Below, one piece after another: positions 54,913 to 64,000 of a stretch of 64,000 nucleotides of DNA (positions are counted from its first letter, which is position 1; the number at the start of each line of letters is the position of its first letter). The translations under genes and the position numbers were made by a program. Under the pieces are notes generated by a model that was not told the DNA's origin, searched no databases, and was given only the letters and a program-made list of their open reading frames with translations. The DNA is from Hymenoscyphus infarciens. Taxonomy: Eukaryota; Ascomycota; Leotiomycetes; Helotiales; Helotiaceae. The DNA lies in NCBI GenBank assembly GCA_001414345.1, contig LLCB01000276.1, positions 1-64,000 of the forward strand, given 5' to 3'.

Positions 54913-57900
54913 CTATCTCTTAGGCCGTGGACCCGATGGAAGACCTGCTCTAGGCCCACTTGGCAATCCTCGTGGAGGAGGTCGTGCAGCAACAGTATTT
55001 CCCCTTGCCGGAACCAGCGTCTCTTTGGCTGGTTGTCTTCCTACAACAGCCACTGTATTTCCTCTCGCGAGACCAGGTGGTGGTTCTCGTCGTGACTGAT
55101 CCCCATCATCTCCTGTCCCAGAGTCCTCTGACTTGCCCGTCATTTGTTGGCGTGGTGCCGCTGTTGTATTTCCTCTCATAAGTCCAGCTGGTGGCTCTCT
55201 TTGTGCTCGAGGACCCTCGTCGTTCTCCGAGACGGGTTGTACCGGAAACTGTGCCGGTCTCTGCCGCGATCCTCCTGCAATTGTATTTCCTCTTGCAACA
55301 CCCCCTGGTATTTCCCGGTTCTGTGATTGTCGGGATCCAGTGGCTACAGTGTTGCTTCTTGGAAGTCCTCGATCGTTAGAAGCCGCATCAGGAGATCCTC
55401 GAGGGGCTTTCCCGGTAGACCTCCTTCCGAACAATCCTCCAGACTGTTTCTTCCCGGGAACTTGAGGCAATGACTTTTCTCGTTCTTTGGCCAGACCCGA
55501 GAAGGCAGCCCGGATTTTCTCCTCCGCCTTTTGTAACTCTCGTTCCTTTTCTTCTGCCTCATCCTCGGCTTGTAACCGAGCTGCAATCTTTTCAAGTTCT
55601 TCCTCCTCCCGTCTCTCGGTCTCGTATCGTACTCGCTCGGCTTCTTGTTGTACGTATCGTTCCCTCTCTTCCTCCTCTTCTTGGAATCGTAATCTTTCTT
55701 GTTTGATTTCATCATTGCGACGTCGCTGCTCTTCCTGCTCTTCGTCGAATCGTAATCGTTCAGCCTCTTCCTCATATCGTAGACGTTGTGACTCCTCGTC
55801 TTCATACCGCTTTCGCTCTGCTGCTTCGAATCGAAGTCGTTCATCCTCCTCGTATCGCTTCCGTTCTTCCTGCTCATATCGCTTACGCTCGTCTTCCTCT
55901 TCATCTTTGTATCGAGAGCCCTGTGCTTTTTCTTCGAGGCGCATTCGCTCTTCCTCTGCTTCTCTTTCATACTGCAATTCATAAGCTCTCTCCTTTTCAG
56001 CTCGTTTCTTTTGTCTGTCCATCTTTTCCACATTGATTTCCTCATCTCGCAACCTGGCTACTTCCATCTCCGCTTCATATTCTTTACGCTCAGCCTCCAA
56101 TCGCTCGGCTTCGTCCTCTTCGTCCTCGCTTTCAACCAACTCATCGGAATACACACTTTCGTCGTCGTCGTTATTTCCAACATCCGAATCGTCTCCAGAT
56201 TTGTCGTTCGGTTTGGCGCCAACTCTCTTCAGTACTTCTTCCTCCTCCGTCCGGATCCTATCCTCTTCCTCTTTAATCAGTCGCTGCACCTCCCTCTCCA
56301 TCTCCTGCTTTTCGAACCTCCGTGCTTCCTCCATCGCTTGCTTCTTCTTTTCGTTTTCTTCAGCCAACTGTTTCGCTTTCTTCTCATTCTCACGAGCAGT
56401 TTGCTGGGTTTCCTTCTCATTCAGCTCAGCTATCAGTCGAATCTCCCTCTCTTTTTCCTTGGCAATTCGTTCTTCCTCGATTTCTTTTCTTATCCGTTCT
56501 TCTTCTGCAAGTCGGTCTGCTTCTTCCTTTGCGATTCTTTCCTTCTCCATTTCCTCCATCAATTCTTGTTCTTGGGCTCGCCGAACCTCTTCAACAAAAA
56601 GCCTCTGCTGCTCTTCCTCCTCAGCAAACCGGCTCTCTTGTTGTTGGAATTTCAATTGTTCTTCCATCATTCTCTGGCGTTCCTCTTCCATTCGATTTTG
56701 CTGGATTTTGAATTGAGACAACGATCTCGCGTGCGCCCAAGCCCTACTCTCAACGAATTCCTCGCTTTCCTCGTCATTCGCCGAGAATCGGGTTGACGAA
56801 ATAGTAGAAGTTGAAGATTCGCGATTTCGGGTAACAACTGTCATAGCCTTCTCTTGTACTGCTGCTAAAACCGATGGGGCTGGCTTAACAGTTTGTATGG
56901 GTTGAAGTGGTTGGATCGGCTGGATCGGCTGGGACGTCACGCTTGCAAGTGGTTCGGCCTTTTTAATTGGCATTATTGGGCCTTGGAGCGAGGCCATAAG
57001 GTCATCTAGAGAATCTTGAGTCGCGCCGAGAGAAATCGATGCCTTCGTTGTGCCTCTCCTCCTAGGAGCCGGCGCAGGTTCTGCTGGAAGGGCTTGCAAA
57101 TCTGCCATCAGATCATCCAACGAGTCTTTCGCAGCAGTTGAAGTTATCGTTTGTTTGGGGGATCTCAATTTGACTGGTTCCACTTGTGCTTCTTGCAATG
57201 ATTTCATCACATCGTCCAAGGAGCTTTGTACGGAAGATATCGATTGATTTGGTGATCGGCCTTTCGCTGGCGACAATTGAATCGGTGAGCCAACCACTGG
57301 GGAACCCATTATTGTAGAATCGTTGTTTATTTGAGCTGGTTGGTTGGTGTCGAGAGATATTGATGTTTTTGGCGAGAACAGTTTCCGTTTCATGAATCCC
57401 GGCAGCGCTGTAGACTTTGTCTCTATTCTTTGGATCGGGGACATATCTCCTGCTGGTGATATCGTACTTACGGTGTCTACTTTTGATGATAGAGACACAT
57501 CCAGTACTGAAACGCCAGAAAATAAGGATGCCGGTGCTTGGGGTATTGATGTTATGAGTGGTGGTAATGGTGTAACTTTCTCCTCCACCTTTGCCTCGAC
57601 CTTTGGCTCTACTTTCGGCTCGACTTTGGCCTCTATCTTTGGTTCAATTTTGGCTTCGATCTTCGGTTCCACTTTCGACTTTTGTATCGCATCGTTCACA
57701 ACTTGGGACATAGATGGAGCACTGGTAGCAGGCTTTGAATATCCAAACATCTTCGCCATCCTCGCAGCATTTGTTCCAACCGGCGGCGTCGCGTCCACCT
57801 TCTTCTCATCCACCACTGCGATAGTATTCCCATAAAGCTTTTTTGTTGTTGTATTCGATCGCGAAACTCCGGAATTGACCTTACAACCGTTATTAGACCT

Positions 57901-58041
57901 CTTTTATATTGAAATCAGCAAAAGAAGAAATACCTTAATGACGGCTGGAGTATCGACTTTCGTCGCCTCCGCAATCGCGGCCGCATCTGCAGCATCCTTC
58001 TTCTTCACGTACGAGGAGAAATAGGCACCCCATGTCGCCAT
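54913..58041 (-). CDS. Large coiled-coil protein with repeated GNT[IVT]A motif
   Basis: Two exons: 58041-57934 (36 codons, MATWGAYFSSYVKKKD...) and 57879-54913, with a 54-bp intron, phase 0. The product is 1024 residues. Residues about 115-140 are a KVEPK/KIEAK heptad-like repeat. A Ser/Pro-rich stretch follows, with three SLDD[VL]M units (SSLDDVMKSLQ, DSLDDLMADLQ, DSLDDLMASLQ). From about 425 to 850 it is an almost unbroken Glu/Arg/Lys coiled coil. The C-terminal 150 residues hold RSNTVA, RGNTIA, RGNTTA, RGNTVA and RGNTVA, and the N-terminal region has YGNTIAVV. No enzyme domain. It is probably a scaffold or cytoskeleton-associated protein. Confidence 0.82.
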
Positions 58042-59973
58042 CTTGCTACAAGTTCGTCACCCATACGACACGGGTTGAAAACGCCCAAAAAGCAAAAAGG
58101 TTACGAAGCGCAAAACGCGGTGTTGAAGAAAAAGTGATTTATTCGAACTATTGAACCTCAGGATGTTCCCTATCGGTTCCAGAAGGTAAATATGCAGATC
58201 CAGACCTGCGGAGTAATCAAGTACCAGTACTTGTCAATATTAGAAAATAGAAATTTAGACTTTCGAATCGAAGAACTTTAAAAGATTAGCTGGTATATTG
58301 GCACAAAAGACGTTGAAAATCGAACGAGGGAAGACTCGTGGTGTTTATTCTCTTTTTTTTAATATTATGGGCCTAAAACACTCCGGGTAGGCCTGAGACG
58401 TGGTTGGCTCCCACCGGTGCTACAGGGGGGTGAAACGGGGCGCCAAGCGTGTGCTGTGCCAAAAATCGTTGCGAGGGCGATACTGAAACTGTAAAAGAGG
58501 ACCCTGCATAAACGCCTTTGTCTGTGATAGCTTGGATTTGGCTTATCATGGATGCGATTCCGAGGTAGTTGACGTTATCGTGATACTGTCAGATGAGGAA
58601 TCTCCCTGATCGTTCGGTTATGATGGGACCACACCACCCTTTGAATCTCCATGAAACTACACAACGACAGAGTTCGTTCAGGTAAAGTGGATTTCTATCA
58701 TAATCACAATTCAGTTTGCGAAAATAAGAGAAATGTCTCCCCCGGTACTTTACTGCCATGAATTTTATGCAAGCAAGTATTTTTGATTGTCTCGGCGGAA
58801 GTGCAGAACTCTTGACGCTCTCTACTTCTGTAACGCTTTGCTCGCAGAATCAAGTCATCCGAAAATCTTGAAAGGTAGTAGGAAACGGCAATTGGCAAAG
58901 CGAGCCGATGTTTCGTTTCAGCGACGGCGAGTAATGAGACTGAGCCATCAAATTAGATTGGTCAAGCCTCAATACGGAGTTCTCGATTTCAAGGTGTTTT
59001 GTGGCAAAATTGCGGGGAAGAAGTGTAGAGTTCGATGATCAAATGCTCTCATCCAAAAAAGAAAAATAATTTGCAGCGTTTGACAAACATGGAAAAGTCC
59101 TCGCAGAAGTACATCAAAACAGCACGTGAAACAATAACATGACATTGGGACTGCGATCAAAGTAGTTTGTTTGGGCAGGTAGCAATATATATATACTACC
59201 TCCCCTACTTCTTTCCTGTTAAAATTCATACTACAAGTATAAAACATCCAGCAGAGATAACGATGAGACTAGAGCCTGTCTGCTCCCTTGGATGTATTGA
59301 AGTGATGAACAGGAATCTAATCCTCTGCTTGCATTGCACGTTGTTGATGTGAATGTCAATCTACAATAGCTCATAATAAACTTCAACACGTGCTCCTGGC
59401 TTCCATGATATATCATGCTCAAACTTCTGCTAACAGAAAATGGAAAGTAAGAATGAAAGGCAGTAAGCAGTATTTGCCATATTCTTACACGCTTGTGGCG
59501 AAGGCTTGACTGTTTACTACAGTTTTTGGATGGTTGCCAGGTATGATGCTGGTAACACAACAATGATGATCAACGAAGGCCAATTCACCCCTGCTTTGCA
59601 CAGCAGAAACCAGCAAACATTTTCCAGCCACCATGGGCACAAAAGGTATAAATATCTGCGAGCTCAACACTTGGAGAGTACACTTCAATTTCATTACAAC
59701 AACAAACTCTGGCGTCAACCAAGACAAGACTTCCACAACCTTCTTACAACGCAAAAAGATATACTTCCATTACTCTTCTGCATCAGCGCGACATAAAGAA
59801 TTGTATGGATCTCGCTTATACTGGAGCCACTTGACTCTTAAGAATACATAGCATTTCATATACCAGAAGGTAAGTCGGACTTCCAACTGTCAACACATAT
59901 ACCTATTTGTCTCTTGCTCTTGTATGAAGCCTAACTAGAATCAGATATAAAGGGCATCGATCCATCGATCATC
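58042..59973. other. Upstream region between two divergent genes
   Basis: 1.9 kb with only short unsupported frames. A TATATATA run lies near 59190. No gene or RNA gene was recognised. Confidence 0.5.
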
Positions 59974-62146
59974 ATGTCATCGTCACCTAGTCTTCCCTGC
60001 TCCTCCAGCACAGAGAACGTAAATGTTGCACCTCGAGCATCTTTCCTCGGTATCCCTTTGGATGTTCGGGGAATTGTTTATGAGATTCTGCTCACCAACC
60101 CTATCCTTGGGCTAAGCCTTTCAGTCAGCGAAAGTACCGGCTTTGGACGGGATGCCAAATACAACCTCCATCCCAACATTCTGGCGGCTTGCAGACAAAC
60201 ATACCTGGAAGGTGCAGGCATATTGTACGGACTCAACAAATTTTACATTGCGACTTTGCCGGATTCTTTTTATTCCAGTGGATCCTTTACTGGCTCGGAG
60301 AATAATCTCTGCCCTATCATGCGGTACCTTAGTTATCGAGAATATGACAACAATTTTAGCGATGTGCTACGAGGAGCTGGAACTCTAGGCAGCGTCAAAG
60401 CATTGACTGCAGTGCGATCCTGGAACGTTGTCCTCGCTGTGGACACCGAAGACGAGAGAGGGAGAGTTGGTGCAATGGCGAAGCCTCCCGTGAGTCTTGT
60501 TCGGTTCTGCAATGCCATTCTCCGTAGCTGCCCTCGGTCCATGGATATCGCAATCATACCAAAAGGGGTTCAACGAGGTCAAGACACATCAGCCGAATTC
60601 ATACCTATGGCAACTATGCTCGAGCCACTTGGTAATGTTCACAGTGTTGAAAAGGTAACGTTCCGAGACGCTACAATCTTCGAAGTCCCGGACGCCATTC
60701 AGCAAGACGAAGATGCACTCGAATTCCACAGTCACATGCAAGAAGAGGTCGTTCTCGAGGTTCAACTTGTCGAACAAATGCAAAGCGATGTTAAAGTTGA
60801 ATTTGCATTTGAGATGTACCATCCCCTTCTCAGATACGCCCAGTCGTTCGAGCGATATGATCCATTTAAGAAAATTATGGCAGTTTCCGACGATGAATAT
60901 AATGAGAGAGACGGCATTGGTAGTGAGGACGAATATGAGAACTCCTGCGCGAAAGGAAACCCGTTTTATGGAGACTTTGTTCATCCAGTGGAACAGAATG
61001 TCATGGCGGCGAAAGTGGAAGCTATCAACAACGACATTCAAGCCTTTAAACGATCACGCAAGTTGGTATTGCAATACCTCGAAAGCCAGTACCACAGAAT
61101 CTTAAAGGCAGCTGGCGACCTCTTAGAATTTGTTTTGGTCCAAAAGAAGGACTCGTACGGTGGCTTATTTGATGCGGAAACCAGACAGCAACCGGTTAAT
61201 GAGTCCCATGTGCTGGAGGGCGATGTGCTCAAGGCAGTGGTATTGCTTGAGGAATATGCTGCCTCCTTTCAACGGGAAATGCCCCTTGAAATCAAGGTGC
61301 AATTCCGCAAACAGAAGATTAGCCTTAACAATCTGTATGCCATGATGGAGCCGAACATGCAGCTGGAACGAGTCATCCGAGCCTTCGAAGCACGAGATCT
61401 ACGACACTTTGTAGAATGGTACCAAAGTGCTGTTGATCTATTCGACAAACAGTTCTTGGAAATCCGAGCAGCACGAAAGGAACTTTTCAAATTCGACGTG
61501 CGAGAGGAGTTTGAGGTATCTCTAGGCATTGAGAATTTGCGCCTTGATGAGCCCATTCGTTGGGATATCAACGAACCAGAACTCGGTCCCTGGCCGGAGG
61601 ATGAGTATTGGCATTACGACGGAAGAGATCCATGGGATGAACAAGATGGATCTGATGATCAGGATGAACAGCACGATCGGGACGACAGTGATCAAAGCGA
61701 CGATGGCTCTGATGGCCAAAACAGCGATGAAGGCGACGGTGGATCGGATAGTGAGGATTCTAGCGACAGTAGTGATGCTGAGAATGGTCAGGATGGAGGG
61801 GTTGATGGGGCAGATGAGTCCGACGGCAACTCGGACTCAAACAATGGCGGAGGAGAAGCCGAGGACCAAGATGAAAAAGTTCTTCAAAACGGTGTTGAGC
61901 CTAATAATGAGGATGTTCAATACGATGAGTCTGAAGGACATGACGACGATACTGAGCATGGAGATGGAAGCCCCTCTTGCGAGGACGGCTCCGGAGCAAA
62001 CGAGTCCATGAATGAGGTCGCCATCAACAACGACGCTCCTATAGATGCGTTGGATAATTTCGATCCTGTCGCTTCGAGGTATGTACCAACTCTCTCATCT
62101 CAATTACTCTGGTGACGCTGATGTCTGACTGACTTGACGCAGCTGA
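59974..62146 (+). CDS. 2EXR-type protein with long acidic C-terminal tail
   Basis: A main exon from 59974; the unspliced frame runs to 62115 (713 residues). A GTATGT donor at 62079 and a CAG at 62140-62142 would instead end it after one more codon (702 residues, stop at 62144-62146). Residues 24-95 carry the 2EXR pattern (FLGIPLDVRGIVYEILL ... LHPNILAACRQTYLEGAGIL then YGLNKFY). The middle is helical and charged. Residues about 540-690 are Asp/Ser/Glu/Gly-rich (SDDQDEQHDRDDSDQSDDGS). The acidic tail is unusual for the family. Function unknown. Confidence 0.8.
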
Positions 62147-64000
62147 TGAATTCATCGGTCCAGATCTACGGAAAACCAAAGAGAAAGGAGGGGAGGAGGA
62201 ATAAGGAAGTAGAGAGGTAGTGAGAGTAGTGATTTGAATGGCGTCCATGGTCAACTTCTTGTCAAAGCGATAAACAGACAGATATTGATGGTTGTGAGAG
62301 CGGGGAGTATGTAGCCAATCTATTTTCCTTGAAATCTGGAGGGGAGAGTCAGAGGTTTATTATCACGTGCCAGTGTTTCTTCGGAGAAATAAACTTCCGT
62401 CCACTTCTCCTCAACATGATATTGAAAGCTCTTTTCTACACCACGATCAGGATCTTAACCAGAACGAAATGGTTAGCAACTACTCACTCACGCAAACTCT
62501 TGATTTTCTACTAAGTAAAGAAGGACGAGGGTGTACTTGGATGATAAAGATTGCGGCTTGCTTCTTAAAGCCCAACCTAGTTTATTTTTCTTTCTCACCA
62601 CCTCACGATCAACAACTGACGACGCAGTAGACACATGAGCTATAGGGCCACCTAGCAAGATCCTCTAACGCGTGCAGTCAATCGGCTCAGTTCATACCTA
62701 GGGGTCGACCAGCCGGGACATCGACGAGGAAGGAACAACCAAGACCGTGTTGCTGCCCCAAAACCACAAGGCTAGAGCCTGTTATTTTGCCAATCTCATT
62801 TCAGAAGTGTCAGACAAGCGTGCCCTTAGTCCTTCTTTCCTATATGGCAAAAGCGACCTGGAAGTCATGCCGCGCGTGTGTCGAGAAAAGGAAGGAACGA
62901 CCAAGCCCGCCTACTCAACTCGAATCTTCAAAACCCTCCGTTCCCTCGCCCATCTCTTCCTACTTCACATTTCAATCCTTCATCGTCAATTTCTTCTCCC
63001 TTCTCCATAAACCCCTCAGTAAGACTCGTCACAAAGGCTAGTTCCTCGGTCACTAAAAGCTCGGAAAACTTTCACTATGTTGCTTTGGTTGTTGGTTTCT
63101 TGTTTGGAGGTGGATCAGGAAACTTTCCTTTACGTTTGCAAAGTAGCGCAGAAGGGCGTCGGAACAGATGGTATGCAGAGGTTTGTCACATTGCTGAGAT
63201 CATTAATTTGAGGTATTACAGCAAGTGCTGTGATACCTCAAAATTGCTGGCCATGATGGTCGAGACAGTTGATTTTGAATGTTAAACACTCTGAAGAGCC
63301 AATTTCGGACATTGCTATTTTGTTTTCGGCCGTTGGAATATGGCGAAAAGCAGTCGTGAAATCAACATTCTGCCGAAATACTGCTTGGGCTAGGAGGAGA
63401 GGAGAGATCATGGTACTTCATTTCTTTTCCCTACGCTGGCATTCCTTCAAAACCTCCTTAACATGAAATTTTTAACAGCAAAGAAATGTTTCCTGGCAAA
63501 GGTCGGAGCCCGGATTCTTCAGCCTATTCTGTACACCGAATTTTGGAACGGGCAAACTACCTATATTTAGGGGGAATTACTTAGTGAACTGTTAGGAGAG
63601 TAAATTGGGAACAGTTATTGTTTCTCCGTTCACTACTTATTTTATTTTTTCGCTCAGAAGTACAGCTCAAAGTATTTAGCCACGTGCATATTCTTCTGGG
63701 AATCCCTCTTAGAAGACTCGATTCCATATTAATGTCCACAAATAAAGCTTCAGGTGGGTTCTCTCATAGGTGATCCACTGGACGTTGTAAGGGGCTCGGT
63801 GTGCTCGCCTCGTGCTTCTTCGTGAGTTAAAACCACCACTAGCATGCGGATAGACTGAAATAACCCGGACCTTTCCAAATTGATAGATTTTAACAAGAAA
63901 GAGAGTCAAGATCTATTGGATGCACTTCCAGAATATTTCATTCCTGGCTTCCTCGCAATTTTAAATCTTCCCTTAACTACTGACCTAGTAGTACTAGATC
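62147..64000. other. Window end, nothing identified
   Basis: Several short frames (for example 62747-63285, in three frames at once) without motif. No gene was supported up to the window edge. Confidence 0.5.

Noticed and set aside
56011..56796. 261-codon plus frame, Phe/Leu-rich, resembling a membrane protein
   Set aside because: It is the antisense shadow of the Glu/Arg coiled-coil gene: GAA/GAG codons read in reverse give TTC/CTC.
62747..63285. Overlapping plus frames near the window end (for example RACVEKRKERPSPP)
   Set aside because: A single Cys and no Zn2Cys6 spacing; three frames are open at once, which indicates chance.
1..64000. CRISPR array, bacterial operon or rRNA cluster
   Set aside because: Introns, RIP and fungal gene families rule out a prokaryote, and no regularly spaced repeats or rRNA-like blocks were seen.

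Overview
The window is nuclear DNA of a filamentous ascomycete (Pezizomycotina). Genes are split by short introns of about 55-110 bp with GTRNGT-type donors and CTAAC/CTGAC-type branch sites. There is a HET-type relic, a siderophore-transporter relic, F-box/2EXR-type proteins, and AT-rich blocks full of TpA and TAA/TAG stops of the kind left by repeat-induced point mutation (RIP). A Leotiomycete (Helotiales-like) host is my guess from the mix of families; nothing in the sequence proves it.

Layout. 1-8860 is an AT-rich, RIP-degraded block. It holds an antisense Ty3/gypsy element (gag CCHC knuckle, protease, reverse transcriptase and RNase H readable through the stops) with its LTR, a second related LTR, and unassigned decayed DNA. 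8876-15838 holds a four-TM protein, an unknown 366-residue protein, a secreted proline-rich protein and an F-box/ankyrin protein. 16493-17936 is two copies of one non-autonomous TIR element in opposite orientation, making a 1.4 kb inverted repeat. 18006-25304 holds an NmrA/isoflavone-reductase-like oxidoreductase, a HET-domain pseudogene, an UNC93-like transporter and a siderophore-transporter pseudogene. 25862-31582 holds an acidic unknown protein, a two-TM conserved protein and a Zrg17-type zinc transporter, the last two divergent from a shared 1.25 kb region. 31.6-37.2 kb has no intact genes: two MITE-like elements, a probable Ty1/copia integrase relic and a minisatellite. 37200-42581 is a core pair in divergent orientation: DUG3 (glutathione degradation) and MGM1 (mitochondrial inner-membrane fusion GTPase). 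44-64 kb carries unknown or lineage-type genes: a repeat-containing disordered protein, three small Cys-knuckle proteins, two 2EXR-type proteins, a cystinosin homologue (vacuolar cystine export) and a 1024-residue coiled-coil protein with a repeated GNT[IVT]A motif.

How the genes relate. No biosynthetic cluster or operon-like system is seen. Housekeeping functions are mitochondrial fusion (MGM1), glutathione turnover (DUG3), cystine transport (cystinosin) and zinc supply to the secretory pathway (Zrg17). DUG3 and cystinosin both touch cysteine metabolism, but they lie 12 kb apart and the link is only thematic. The most unusual items are the inverted pair of TIR elements, the GNT[IVT]A-repeat coiled-coil protein, and the clustered Cys-knuckle small proteins.
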